In this document: piece after piece, positions 53,358 to 62,773 of the stretch
How the letters are laid out: each line of letters starts with the position of its first letter
Numbering within the stretch: the first letter of the stretch is position 1
Translations under genes and position numbers: made by a program
NCBI RefSeq assembly: GCF_030389965.1
Contig: NZ_CP128400.1
Coordinates: forward strand, 1,426,001-1,490,000
Direction: 5' to 3'
Length of the DNA stretch: 64,000 nucleotides
DNA from: Candidatus Chlorohelix allophototropha
GTDB taxonomy: Bacteria; Chloroflexota; Chloroflexia; Chloroheliales; Chloroheliaceae
Notes under the pieces: model-generated
What the model was told of the DNA's origin: nothing
Seen by the model: the letters and a program-made list of their open reading frames with translations, nothing else
Databases searched by the model: none

Positions 53358-55196
53358 ATGCCTCGCAAAGTAATATTATTAGTCTTATCAATAATCCTGT
53401 CAGGAATATTTATAACCAGCTTTGCCAGTGGCACTTTGAAATTACCTGACGTGGGAGCCGCTAATGATCAAAATGCCGAATTATTTGGGCTAGTTGGGCG
53501 CGACCCATGGTACGAGTGGAATACTAACCCCACCTCCCCAAATACAATGAACTACGAGTTTATGGATAACATGGCTCGACAGATGGCGTTAATGGGTGTG
53601 CGTTGGGTGCGTATAGAATTTCGTGCTGATGTTGCAGGAGGAATACGCGGGGGCGTTTTTAATTACCAGAAATATGATGACTTTATCTTCAATATTGCGC
53701 CGCGCTATCATTTAAAGATACTGGCATTATTGGGAGCGGATACTATCACCAGCAAGAGTGCCAGCGACCCTGATTTGTATTATCCACGTCTCAATGATCC
53801 AGCCGACCGTTCCGACCGTACTAACAATTGGATTCGGGTTTTTGCAGGACGCGCCAAAGAAATAACAGATCATTACGGTGATGCTGTGCAAGCTTATGAA
53901 ATATTGAACGAGCCAAATATATGGTACGGTATCGCCGCAAATCCCGATAGTATCGGTGCGTTGATGTCCTATACTTATCGACTTCTCAAACCTACTCATC
54001 CCAATTCACGGTATATAACCGGAGCGGTAATTGCGCCCGGTGCGCCCGGTACTGACCCGCTCGGCTACTTGAGCGCGATTTATCGCTCTCCGGCGATACA
54101 GGACTATAAGTATAGTAAGCAATATGTGAATAATAATCCTTTCCCGTGGGATGGAATCGGCTGGCACCCATATTTTCTGGATGATGTAAATGCTGCTATT
54201 GCCAGCACCAGAGATGCGGCAGCACGTATGCGACAGGCAGGTGATAATGGCAGCAAGTTGTGGATTACTGAGGTAGGACGACCTGCTCAGCTAAATGCTA
54301 ACAGCTGTGGCGCAACCGTCGAAGAAGCTGCCCAATCGGATTTCCTGACGCGCTATTACAGTACCATAATGGCAAATGATCTTGACAAGGTTCAAACCAT
54401 CTTTTGGTTTAAGTATGAGGATTTCTATGACGGTGATACAACCCATGCGTGGGGTTTGGTAAAACTAGATACGGATAATAAAAACGGGTATAAAGTCAGC
54501 GGAATTGCCGTGTACCTAAAAGCGGGCTATTATGCCTACCAAAATTTAGCCAACCCTGACCCCGGCGTTCTCGGCTTACCGATTGATAAGGTCGCGCCGC
54601 CTGCGAATCAATATTCGCCTTCTAACCCGGACGGGACATTCTACTTTTCTGAAACAGGACATACTTTGAGCGGTGTTTTCCTGAAATATTGGATAAAATA
54701 CGGTGGACTGGATTTGTTCGGCTTCCCGCTCACCGAACCGTTTCAAGAAGAGAGTCGCACTGACGGCAAGAAATATCTGGTGCAATATTTCCAGCGGGAA
54801 CGCTTTGAGTATCATCCCGAATTTACCGGAACCCCCTACGAAGTCTTGTTAGGTTTGCTGGGTAATGACATATTAACTTCGGCTTGCCGCTCATTCCCAC
54901 GTGCTGCCGTTCCAGCAAATCCGTTACCGGCAGACCGCCTTTATTTCGCTGAAACTGGGCATTATCTCGGTTTTGGATTTAAAGGTTACTGGCAGCAAAA
55001 CGGTGGTCTTTCAATTTTTGGCTATCCGGTGAGCGAAGCCTACTCCGAAACTGGCACTGATGGCAAAAGCTATGTGGTGCAATATTTCGAGCGGGCGCGT
55101 TTTGAGTATCACCCGGAATTTACCGGAACGAAATATGAGGTGCAACTCGGTTTGTTAGGTTTCCAGATACTCAGGCAACGGGGGTGGGTACATTAG
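53358..55196 (+). CDS. Secreted clan GH-A glycoside hydrolase-like protein with two C-terminal repeats
   Basis: 612 residues. A signal peptide (about 1-30) is followed by a TIM-barrel-like domain (to about 395). AYEILNEPNIWYG carries a probable acid/base E185 (NEP) and LWITEVGRPAQ a nucleophile E305, the pair of clan GH-A enzymes such as GH5/GH39/GH10-like families. Substrate unknown. The C-terminal third has two repeats of about 65 residues (TFYFSETGHTLSGVFLKYW...GGLDLFGFPLTEPF and RLYFAETGHYLGFGFKGYW...GGLSIFGYPVSEAY, each followed by VQYFxRxRFEYHPEFTG). They are presumably wall- or polymer-binding. A good GGGAG is upstream. Confidence 0.82.
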   Translation: MPRKVILLVLSIILSGIFITSFASGTLKLPDVGAANDQNAELFGLVGRDPWYEWNTNPTSPNTMNYEFMDNMARQMALMGVRWVRIEFRADVAGGIRGGVFNYQKYDDFIFNIAPRYHLKILALLGADTITSKSASDPDLYYPRLNDPADRSDRTNNWIRVFAGRAKEITDHYGDAVQAYEILNEPNIWYGIAANPDSIGALMSYTYRLLKPTHPNSRYITGAVIAPGAPGTDPLGYLSAIYRSPAIQDYKYSKQYVNNNPFPWDGIGWHPYFLDDVNAAIASTRDAAARMRQAGDNGSKLWITEVGRPAQLNANSCGATVEEAAQSDFLTRYYSTIMANDLDKVQTIFWFKYEDFYDGDTTHAWGLVKLDTDNKNGYKVSGIAVYLKAGYYAYQNLANPDPGVLGLPIDKVAPPANQYSPSNPDGTFYFSETGHTLSGVFLKYWIKYGGLDLFGFPLTEPFQEESRTDGKKYLVQYFQRERFEYHPEFTGTPYEVLLGLLGNDILTSACRSFPRAAVPANPLPADRLYFAETGHYLGFGFKGYWQQNGGLSIFGYPVSEAYSETGTDGKSYVVQYFERARFEYHPEFTGTKYEVQLGLLGFQILRQRGWVH

Positions 55197-55321
55197 CTTT
55201 CAAGCGCGTCCACATTCTGTATCGGGTGGGTGCCAACTACTTTGCCGAATTAAAGGCTATTTTTCGACTATGGAAAAGCAGGGTGAAAGCTTGTTGGTTG
55301 CGCTGCTTAACCCTTTTTTGG

Positions 55322-56134
55322 TCATCCTCCCATTCCAAGCCTACTCGCCTGCACTATTACTTTATTAATATCAATTGCAGAAGTTACTCCGGTTATTGCT
55401 TCTATTCCCAACCCAGATAATTCCAGCCTTTGGAAGTAATCAAGCGCCACTTCGGCAGTTCCAACCGGATATCCTAATTTGAAACTCAATCGAGTTGCGT
55501 GTAGGGTTATCTCTGTCATCGCTTTTGCCATTTTATTATTATCTATACAGAACCCCATCAAATATGCGGCTAATTTAACCCAGAGTTGTGCTAACTTTGC
55601 CTTATCCGCATTGACCCAAGTTAGGATAATATTTAGCAGATTGCTTTGTCCGACAGCCTTTAACCCATAATAAATATTTGATGGTGAGAAGCCAGCCTCA
55701 CAGAAAGCTAGAAAATCTGGGTTTAATATCCGTAACCAACGCCCCTTCACATGTTCGCGCCCGGTACGGGCAAAGTGGATTTCCAATGGCATGTTTAAAT
55801 ACCATTGTTTTTCAAACTCAACCCCATGTAGGTTGTACCAATCTTGTGCTGCTTTCTCAAATGAAATGTGTCCTATTGCACCTACAGAGGGGCTATAGAG
55901 ACATTCTAGCTCTGCACGATATTGTTCCACCTCATTCTTAATCGCGAAGGCTTCAGTAGGTGAGAAGCGTTTACCTAATATACGTAAAAATTCACGGGTT
56001 AAATACTTGTTATCTTGATTAGCATGGTTTACATAACTATAACCCGCCACATCATTGCTTCTGTCCCACTTTCCAAGATTGATATCTAGTACCCCATAAC
56101 CCAAGCTCTTATAAAGAGAATCATTTATACTCAT
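55322..56134 (-). CDS. Hypothetical protein, unknown family
   Basis: 270 residues from ATG 56134, with AAAGGTGAG just upstream; a GTG at 56143 is less likely. It seems soluble with mixed alpha character and no signal peptide. The middle has EIHFARTGREHVKGRWLRIL and AFCEAGFSPSNIYYGLKAVG; the C-terminal half is helical. No enzymatic motif is seen. Codon usage looks like that of the neighbours. The gene is convergent with the glycosidase and stands alone. AT-rich DNA upstream (56135-56439) separates it from glgC. Confidence 0.6.
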   Translation of the reverse strand: MSINDSLYKSLGYGVLDINLGKWDRSNDVAGYSYVNHANQDNKYLTREFLRILGKRFSPTEAFAIKNEVEQYRAELECLYSPSVGAIGHISFEKAAQDWYNLHGVEFEKQWYLNMPLEIHFARTGREHVKGRWLRILNPDFLAFCEAGFSPSNIYYGLKAVGQSNLLNIILTWVNADKAKLAQLWVKLAAYLMGFCIDNNKMAKAMTEITLHATRLSFKLGYPVGTAEVALDYFQRLELSGLGIEAITGVTSAIDINKVIVQASRLGMGG

Positions 56135-56439
56135 AATGCTCACCTTTGAGACACTTTAAAAACAAATTTGCTTCACAACTGAAACGTATATAAAAAGAAA
56201 AGAGGTGATTAAAACAAAACAGACTTATAGCGTAGCAATTTCTAATTCTAGTATAAACCAAATTTGCAAGTTACAACAAGACCAAATAAAAACCAAACTT
56301 TTTGATAATACATTCAAAAGCAACTATGATTTCCATTTGAGAAGCTAGCTTATTCCGGTTATAATAGTATAAAATATTAGGTGCAAATTCTTACCTCCTG
56401 AATTAATATGCTTGATAGCCGAATTGAGGAATAATATCT
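56135..56439. other. AT-rich divergent region before glgC
   Basis: About 305 bases between the orphan gene and glgC. It contains the glgC promoter (56337-56365). I see no other feature. Confidence 0.5.
56337..56365 (+). promoter_or_regulatory. Promoter of glgC
   Basis: TTGAGA (56337-56342), a 17-base spacer and a perfect TATAAT (56360-56365), about 75 bases before the ATG at 56440. Confidence 0.7.
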
Positions 56440-57735
56440 ATGAGCCGACCAAATAGAAATGTGTTGACCATCATTTTGGCGGGTGGTCAGGGCGAACGTT
56501 TGAGTATTTTCTCTGAGAAACGTGCTAAACCTGCTGTGCCTTTCGCCGGAAAATATCGAATTATTGATTTTGCTCTTAGCAATTGCGTTAATTCCGGCTT
56601 GTTCGATATTCTGGTATTGACACAATACCGCCCTCTTTCCCTGCATGACCATATCGGTAATGGCAAACCGTGGGATTTAGACCGCTTGCATGGCGGAGTC
56701 CGTATGGTATCGCCCTATTTGGGACGCAAAGACTCGGATTGGTATAGGGGCACTGCTGACGCTGTTTACCAAAATATCAACGAGTTGGAAGAAACAGACG
56801 CTGAATATGTGCTTATCCTCGGCGGTGACCATATCTATAAAATGGACTATCGCCCTATGTTGCAACTGCACCGCGAAAAGGGGGCAGAAGCTACGGTAGG
56901 GGTTATGCGAGTCCCTCTCGAAGAAGCGCATCGTTTCGGTATAGTGGCAGCCGATGACGAAGGGCGTGTAGTTGAATTTCAGGAAAAGCCCAAACAGCCA
57001 AAGAGCAATTTAGTATCAATGGGTATTTATGTTTTCAATAAAAATTATCTGATTGAAAAGCTTACCAAAGATGCACAGGACTCTAGCAGCAAGCACGATT
57101 TCGGTCATAGTATCATTCCGGGAATGCTGAATGCCGGCGATAAGCTTTATGCCTATACTTTTGACGGTTACTGGCGTGATGTGGGTACGGTACATTCATA
57201 TTGGGAAGCCAATATGGAATTGTTACAGGATCCGCCTGAACTTGACCTGTACGAACGCAGTTGGGTGGTTTATACCCGTAGCGAGGAACGTCCTTCTGCG
57301 GTAATCGAAGCATCTGCCAATGTGAAAGACAGCCTCATCTCGCATGGTTGCCAGGTGCATGGTCAGGTTATCAATAGCGTATTATCACCGGGTGTTATTG
57401 TGGAAGAAGGGGCGATTGTACGCGACTCTATTATTATGATCGATTCGGTTATTGGCAAAGGCTCGGTAATCGACAAGACCGTAATTGATAAAGAGGTAAT
57501 TATTGGCGAAGGCAGTATTATCGGTTATGGTGATGATACTACACCTAATAAATTTGAACCCCATAAACTGAATACCGGTATTACAATTATTGGTAAACGT
57601 GCCCAATTGCCAGCTAATGTTAAAATCGGGCGAAATTGCAAAATCGGTACTGATGTTAAGCCAGAAGATTTCCCATCTCTTGAGCTTGGTAGTGCAGAAA
57701 CGGTAACTGCGGCTGTGCAAACAACAAGGAAATAA
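56440..57735 (+). CDS. glgC: Glucose-1-phosphate adenylyltransferase
   Basis: 431 residues, typical length. It makes ADP-glucose from glucose-1-phosphate and ATP, the committed step of bacterial glycogen synthesis. Marks are [20 protein letters not shown] (nucleotide loop with the family's catalytic Arg/Lys), [48 protein letters not shown] and [18 protein letters not shown]. The C-terminal third is the left-handed beta-helix ([20 protein letters not shown]). GAGGA precedes the ATG. glgA follows 167 bases later on the same strand. Confidence 0.96.
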   Translation: MSRPNRNVLTIILAGGQGERLSIFSEKRAKPAVPFAGKYRIIDFALSNCVNSGLFDILVLTQYRPLSLHDHIGNGKPWDLDRLHGGVRMVSPYLGRKDSDWYRGTADAVYQNINELEETDAEYVLILGGDHIYKMDYRPMLQLHREKGAEATVGVMRVPLEEAHRFGIVAADDEGRVVEFQEKPKQPKSNLVSMGIYVFNKNYLIEKLTKDAQDSSSKHDFGHSIIPGMLNAGDKLYAYTFDGYWRDVGTVHSYWEANMELLQDPPELDLYERSWVVYTRSEERPSAVIEASANVKDSLISHGCQVHGQVINSVLSPGVIVEEGAIVRDSIIMIDSVIGKGSVIDKTVIDKEVIIGEGSIIGYGDDTTPNKFEPHKLNTGITIIGKRAQLPANVKIGRNCKIGTDVKPEDFPSLELGSAETVTAAVQTTRK

Positions 57736-57902
57736 GTATTGCTAGAGCAGTTTGATTTCTTGTGTGTGCTCTCTCAAAGGTTATGATCCGCAGTGGGTAT
57801 GACTCAATTGGGTTATACCCCACCTGTTTTATGGAATAATCCAAAAAACCGGGCAATTAAAAACAAATTATCCACAGTAAAAAGAAGAAACCAGACCCAA
57901 AA

Positions 57903-59348
57903 ATGAAAATTCTCTTTCTTGCAGCTGAGATTGCACCGTTTGTTAAAGTTGGCGGGCTTGCCGACGTTGCCGGTTCGTTACCGTTAGCGTTGGCGGAGTT
58001 AGGGCATGATGTGCGGTTAGCGATGCCGCGTTACTATGTAGTTGATCCTAACAAATGGGGATTGCGAAAAATAATCGAGTCTCTGGATGTCCCAATCGGT
58101 ATAGGCACAACCTCTATACAGGTTCTTGAAGGCGAATTGCCAAATGATAACCCTAATGCGCGTGTGCCGGTCTATTTTATTCAAAACCAGCATCATTTTG
58201 AGCGTGATAAAGTTTACGGCTATGCTGATGATGGTGATCGCTTTGCGGTGTATTGCCGGGGCGTGATGATTATGCTTAAAAGTCTGGATTGGCGACCAGA
58301 TGTGATTCATGCGAATGACTGGCATACCGCTCTTTGTATTAATTACTTGAAGACAATTTACCGTGATGATCCTTTCTTTGCGGGAGTTAAATCGGTATTT
58401 ACTATCCATAATCTTGCTTATCAGGGCGTTCTAAGCCCCTATTGGTTGGGGCAAGCTGGTCTTTCACATTTAGGACTAGTGTGGGGTGATAGGGATGGTA
58501 TGGTGAATATCATGGGGCGTGGCATTGCGTATGCCGATGCGGTTAGCACCGTCAGCCCTACTTATGCCTCCGAGATACTGACCCCGCAATATGGAGAGGG
58601 TTTAGATTGGCTGTTGAACTATCGTTGGGGACATCTCTGGGGTATCCTAAACGGGATTGATTATAATATTTTTAATCCCTCTACCGACCCTTATCTAATT
58701 TCACACTATACTGCGAAAACGGTGGAGAACCGAGAAGATAACAAAACTGAGCTTCAAGCTCGCCTTGGCTTGCCGGTTGACCCCAATATTCCGATAATCG
58801 GGATGGTTTCGCGGTTGGCTGACCAGAAAGGTTTTGACTTAGTAGCTTCTTCGGCTGAGCGTATCCTTGAAAAGGGCGTACAATTGATAGTGCTTGGCAC
58901 CGGCGAGTACGGGTATCATGAGTTTCTTTATTGGCTATCGCATCGGTTTAATAGTCAAGTGCGCGCTATTCTAGGTTTCCACGCCGACATTGCTCCCAAA
59001 ATCTACGCCGGAAGTGACATGTTCCTGATGCCTTCACGCTTTGAGCCTTGTGGATTAGGGCAACTGATCGCTATGCGTTACGGTTCAATACCCGTTGTCC
59101 GGCATACCGGTGGTTTGGTGGATACTGTGCAGGAATATTACCCTGATTCGGGCGTAGGTAACGGCTTCAGCTTTGGTTCATACGAACCGGTACATTTGCT
59201 TGCGGCAATTGATCGCGCTTTAGCGGTGTACCACCAACCGAATCTTTGGCAGGATCTTATACGCAAGAATATGCAGCGTGACTATTCGTGGACTTCTTCA
59301 GCCCAGCAGTATCTGAACTTTTATCGTCAGGAGTTAGGCTTAAGCTAA
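57903..59348 (+). CDS. glgA: Glycogen synthase (ADP-glucose type)
   Basis: 481 residues, GT5 family length. The N-terminal half begins LFLAAEIAPFVKVGGLADV, with the ADP-glucose-contacting KVGGL loop. DVIHANDWHTAL and FTIHNLAYQGV are characteristic, as are GIDYNIFNP, the C-terminal SRLADQKGFDL, and FEPCGLGQLIAMRYGSIPVVRHTGGL with the catalytic Glu. It extends alpha-1,4-glucan chains from ADP-glucose made by GlgC. A terminator follows. Branching enzyme (glgB) is not in the window. Confidence 0.96.
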   Translation: MKILFLAAEIAPFVKVGGLADVAGSLPLALAELGHDVRLAMPRYYVVDPNKWGLRKIIESLDVPIGIGTTSIQVLEGELPNDNPNARVPVYFIQNQHHFERDKVYGYADDGDRFAVYCRGVMIMLKSLDWRPDVIHANDWHTALCINYLKTIYRDDPFFAGVKSVFTIHNLAYQGVLSPYWLGQAGLSHLGLVWGDRDGMVNIMGRGIAYADAVSTVSPTYASEILTPQYGEGLDWLLNYRWGHLWGILNGIDYNIFNPSTDPYLISHYTAKTVENREDNKTELQARLGLPVDPNIPIIGMVSRLADQKGFDLVASSAERILEKGVQLIVLGTGEYGYHEFLYWLSHRFNSQVRAILGFHADIAPKIYAGSDMFLMPSRFEPCGLGQLIAMRYGSIPVVRHTGGLVDTVQEYYPDSGVGNGFSFGSYEPVHLLAAIDRALAVYHQPNLWQDLIRKNMQRDYSWTSSAQQYLNFYRQELGLS

Positions 59349-59369
59349 TGCGGCTAAATTGAGAGTGGG

Positions 59370-59404
59370 GGCTACAGGAGATTTACTACCTGTAGCCTTT
59401 TTTG
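59370..59404 (+). terminator. Rho-independent terminator after glgA
   Basis: GGCTACAGG (59370-59378) pairs perfectly with CCTGTAGCC (59389-59397), followed by TTTTTTT at 59398. It may also serve the convergent gene weakly. Confidence 0.9.
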
Positions 59405-59405
59405 A

Positions 59406-61364
59406 TTATTTTTGGCGCAACTTGTGTATCACGTTTTTGCTGCTATCGGCTACATATATTTGTCCTAGCCCGTCAACATAAATCCCTTCGGGCGTACCAA
59501 ACTGCTCTTTACCTTCACTTTTGCTGCCAAACTGAGCAATTAACTTCCCAACATTATTGAATTTAAGAATGCGTCCGTTATTGCTATCTGCGACATAGAT
59601 AAAGCCCTGCTCATCAACCGCAATTCCCTTAGGTTTGTCAAACTGGTTATCGCCGATTCCTGCGCTACCCCATCTGGTTACAAACTGGAGGTCGCTATTG
59701 AACATCTGAACGCGATTGTTACTGGTATCGGTAATAAAAATGTTGCCCTGTTGGTCTACGGCAACACCGGACGGAGAAGTGAATCTTCCGGTGCCCTGCC
59801 CTGCCAATTTTCCGATATATACCCCGTTGCTAGAAAATATCTGGATTCTATTGTTACCATTTTCCACTACGTATAGATTATTTTTAGAATCTAGCGCTAA
59901 CCCAATCGGTCCATCGAATTGCCCGTTGTCCGTACCTAGCGTTCCCCACTTGAGCAAAAACTTCCCATTGCTATCCAGTTTCTGAATGCGGTGGTTCCGG
60001 GTATCTGCTACGAAAATATTACCTTGTGTATCAACGATAATCCCGTTTGGTTGCTCGAATTGACCATCACCATTTCCTTGGCTGCCCACGGCTGTGATAA
60101 ATTTCCCGGTATTATCGAATTTATACAATTGGTGCTTGATAGCGCTAATTACATAGATATTTCCTTGCTTATCAAGGGCAACGCTATTGGGTGTATTTAG
60201 TTCATTTCCCCCAATAGAGTTGACATACTCAATGTTGCTGGCAGGAATGGGGCTAGGGGTTGGAGGCAGCGTGGTAGCCGGTTTAAATGGAGTAGCGGTA
60301 AACAATATAGGTGTACTGGTCGGCAATACCGGGTACGGAGTAGCCGTAGCCGGAACCGGGGTAGGCGCTATGTTACTAAGGACTTCTATGCCGTTTATAA
60401 CAGGCCACTCCGCTGTTCCTGCCCTGAACGCAATATATATCTGCCCGTTAGCGTCAGCTTGCGTAGGGAATTCTTTAACAAGCGCCTTAAACATACCGCC
60501 CGCGGCATTGTAAAGATCAAAGTTATACAATACCTGAGATTGGTTGATTATTACATCAAAAAAGCGCATACCGGGACTGTTAATATAGAGTTCGGCAAAA
60601 TGTAGCCGGATAATATAAGAAGAATTAGGCTTGAGATTTGGGATTATATAATTTATGTTACCTATCCGCTGGCTCTGGTAAACCGAAACCGGTGCGGGGA
60701 AGGCTACATTACTCATATCGATTGTATTGGTTACCACATAGCTAACTCCGGCAGAGGTAAAAAATGCGTCCGTAACGAAAGACCCATCCGCACCACCGCC
60801 ACAGTTAATAGCCACTACCTGTTTGAGAAGCGGTGCAGGCGTAGGAGTGTTTCCAATTGTCGGTTTGGAAGTTGGCGTATTAGCAACGGTAGAAGTTGCC
60901 ACAACCGAAGCAGGTGCAATTACCTTGCCACTGAGTTGTGGGGTAGTAGTGGTTGCTGCCGCAGTGGTGGTATTTATAATAACCAAAGTTTCTTTGGTTT
61001 GTATTGCCAGCATCGTTATTAGTATAACAACGCCGATTATTAAAACAGAAACGGCTATTCCAACCAATATCCAGATGCGACGAATATTATGAGTGGTAAG
61101 AACAGGTTTTGGGGGTTCTTCTATCGGCTCAGCGAATTTTTTGACGGCTGGCTTTTTTAAAATAGGTTCGGTATCGGTAATGTGCTCTTCCGGTACAAGA
61201 AAAGGGCGAACAGGGAGATCAGGTTCCCTATTCTGGGAAGGCTGCCATTTATATTTGGCTTCTTCTGCCAGCAAATTTTCATGTATTAAAGGGAATTCTT
61301 GTGGGTTAGTCTTGGGTCGTGGCGGGAATTCATCGTTACGATTCTGGTTATTCGGCGGTTCCAT
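59406..61364 (-). CDS. Membrane-anchored malectin-like/NHL-repeat protein
   Basis: 652 residues. The N-terminal ~90 residues are Pro/Glu/Lys-rich and predicted cytoplasmic. One membrane helix lies at about 93-120 (IWILVGIAVSVLIIGVVILITML). A Thr/Pro-rich linker leads to a malectin-like domain (about 185-330: AINCGGGADGSFVTDAFF, NSSYIIRLHFAELYIN), which binds sugars in other systems. A Pro-rich segment follows, then six NHL repeats (about 385-650), e.g. NTPNSVALDKQGNIYVI, EQPNGIIVDTQGNIFVADT and DKPKGIAVDEQGFIYVADSN, that should form a beta-propeller outside the cell. It is a plausible cell-surface sugar-binding or adhesion protein; no function is known. Confidence 0.82.
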   Translation of the reverse strand: MEPPNNQNRNDEFPPRPKTNPQEFPLIHENLLAEEAKYKWQPSQNREPDLPVRPFLVPEEHITDTEPILKKPAVKKFAEPIEEPPKPVLTTHNIRRIWILVGIAVSVLIIGVVILITMLAIQTKETLVIINTTTAAATTTTPQLSGKVIAPASVVATSTVANTPTSKPTIGNTPTPAPLLKQVVAINCGGGADGSFVTDAFFTSAGVSYVVTNTIDMSNVAFPAPVSVYQSQRIGNINYIIPNLKPNSSYIIRLHFAELYINSPGMRFFDVIINQSQVLYNFDLYNAAGGMFKALVKEFPTQADANGQIYIAFRAGTAEWPVINGIEVLSNIAPTPVPATATPYPVLPTSTPILFTATPFKPATTLPPTPSPIPASNIEYVNSIGGNELNTPNSVALDKQGNIYVISAIKHQLYKFDNTGKFITAVGSQGNGDGQFEQPNGIIVDTQGNIFVADTRNHRIQKLDSNGKFLLKWGTLGTDNGQFDGPIGLALDSKNNLYVVENGNNRIQIFSSNGVYIGKLAGQGTGRFTSPSGVAVDQQGNIFITDTSNNRVQMFNSDLQFVTRWGSAGIGDNQFDKPKGIAVDEQGFIYVADSNNGRILKFNNVGKLIAQFGSKSEGKEQFGTPEGIYVDGLGQIYVADSSKNVIHKLRQK

Positions 61365-61423
61365 TAGTATCTTCCATAATTTTACATAAGCAAATTTTTA
61401 ATCATTAATATCAAATATGCTTA

Positions 61424-61429
61424 TTTATT
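61424..61429. repeat. Left copy of the 6-bp target-site duplication
   Basis: TTTATT directly outside the left inverted repeat, repeated at 62648-62653 outside the right one. The flanks are AT-rich, so a chance match is possible. Confidence 0.45.
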
Positions 61430-61444
61430 TTTTGCTACCGTACA
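61430..61444. repeat. Left terminal inverted repeat of the IS
   Basis: TTTTGCTACCGTACA, the exact reverse complement of 62633-62647. The transposase stop codon lies only 3 bases further in. Confidence 0.9.
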
Positions 61445-61447
61445 CAA

Positions 61448-62539
61448 TTAGAAATCCTCTAAAAGAAAAGGGATAAAGGCGACTGGTAAGGGTAAATGTT
61501 CATTCAAAAAATGCTCAAGCAGGTTCAAACCTAAATTGAACAGGCTCAAATCCAGTCGTTCGGTGCGATGAATGACCCGGTTCCAGCCTTCAGCTAAAGC
61601 TATCGTACCCAGATGTACAATCCAAAGATAAGCCAGACAAGCCGCTAACAATAACCTTTCTAGCCGTTTAGGGTCATCCAAATGGCTCTTGTCCAGCCGA
61701 AACCCTCGGCTCTTGCTATCGGAAAAGAAGGTTTCAATCCTAAACCTCTTTTTGTAGTACCGGATTGCTTCCTGGGCTAGAGCCAAATTACTCACCAGAT
61801 AAAGTGGCTCACGGTAAGGCTTTTGCCAGACCGCTATGACCAGTACTGGTCCGTACTCGTGTTTGCTGAATGCTACGCCGCTCTGACTCACTACCTGACC
61901 AGGCTGAACCCCTAACTTACTGATGGCATAATGAGCTTGTTCATCCAACCAGACCTGGCTATTTTTAGCAGTACGACAGACATACTGCCAACCGTAATAA
62001 TCTAACCGTCTTAACAAACGACAGCCATCGAATTCACCATCACCCAAAAAGACTACTTGGCTACCAGACGGAACCAACGAGTGAACTTGCTTTAACAATC
62101 TGATGTGCAAAGCTTGAGCTAAATGTCCCTTTTTAGCCTTAACCACCAACCAACCCAAAGGTAAAGCCCGCCCCTGATATACTACACTGATTACTAAGCC
62201 CATTCCACCAGCACCAACCTGACTGCCATCTATCACCAGTACCAGTGGACAATGACACAGGCTACTCAGCAATTGTTTGGCGAAAGGAGCATACACCACT
62301 TTTTGGTTAAAGTTATCATTTTTGAGCAATCGGCGCATTCGGATGATGCGGCTTTCCCGTTTAGTTTTATCTGGCACTTTGGCGGCGATATTAGGCAACG
62401 CACTATGCCGACTACCTACAATCCCACTGATCACCATCGCTAGAATTGTTAAATATTGTAATTCGCGCCCCTGCGCTTGTGGGTGGAGTTGCAACAATTG
62501 CTGTTTTATGGCACGATGTCGGCGAAGGTTGTCACTCAT
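61448..62539 (-). CDS. IS4-family transposase
   Basis: 363 residues from ATG 62539, which has AAAGGA 8 bases upstream; an in-frame start at 62593 is less likely. The DDE triad is D104 (VIDGSQVG), D167 (LGDGEFDG) and E269, with the IS4 family signature Y262-x2-R265-x3-E269-x6-K276 (YKKRFRIETFFSDSK). The reading frame is intact. It cuts and pastes the surrounding 1218-bp element. Confidence 0.93.
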   Translation of the reverse strand: MSDNLRRHRAIKQQLLQLHPQAQGRELQYLTILAMVISGIVGSRHSALPNIAAKVPDKTKRESRIIRMRRLLKNDNFNQKVVYAPFAKQLLSSLCHCPLVLVIDGSQVGAGGMGLVISVVYQGRALPLGWLVVKAKKGHLAQALHIRLLKQVHSLVPSGSQVVFLGDGEFDGCRLLRRLDYYGWQYVCRTAKNSQVWLDEQAHYAISKLGVQPGQVVSQSGVAFSKHEYGPVLVIAVWQKPYREPLYLVSNLALAQEAIRYYKKRFRIETFFSDSKSRGFRLDKSHLDDPKRLERLLLAACLAYLWIVHLGTIALAEGWNRVIHRTERLDLSLFNLGLNLLEHFLNEHLPLPVAFIPFLLEDF

Positions 62540-62632
62540 TTTGGTATCCTTTTGCTTTCTACTTTGGTCGGTAAGAAAACTACAGTTTACCACTCTGCCT
62601 CAACCTTCTCCTCCTTTTCCTCTCCTTTATAT

Positions 62633-62647
62633 CTGTACGGTAGCAAA
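62633..62647. repeat. Right terminal inverted repeat of the IS
   Basis: TGTACGGTAGCAAAA, the exact reverse complement of the left end at 61430-61444. It is followed by the second TTTATT (62648-62653). Confidence 0.9.
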
Positions 62648-62773
62648 ATTTATTTTACAACAAAATCGAAAACATGAATTAATATAAGGTTTTAAAAATC
62701 TATATCTAACAAAATAATAGCCCAAAAGGGCTATATAAAATAGAAAGTCTAAAGCAATTAACCTTGTTTATTA

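Larger units (their letters stand above)
61430..62647 (-). mobile_element. IS4-type insertion sequence, 1218 bp, apparently complete
   Basis: Bounded by perfect 15-bp terminal inverted repeats, TTTTGCTACCGTACA (61430-61444) and TGTACGGTAGCAAAA (62633-62647), and by a TTTATT duplication. It holds one intact transposase gene (61448-62539, minus strand), so it may still be active. It sits in the intergenic space about 65 bases upstream of the malectin/NHL gene and probably separates that gene from its original promoter. Confidence 0.9.

Noticed and set aside
62277-62687. 136-codon open frame on the plus strand at the IS end
   Set aside because: It is antisense to the transposase N-terminus and runs through the inverted repeat; no IS4 element needs such a gene.
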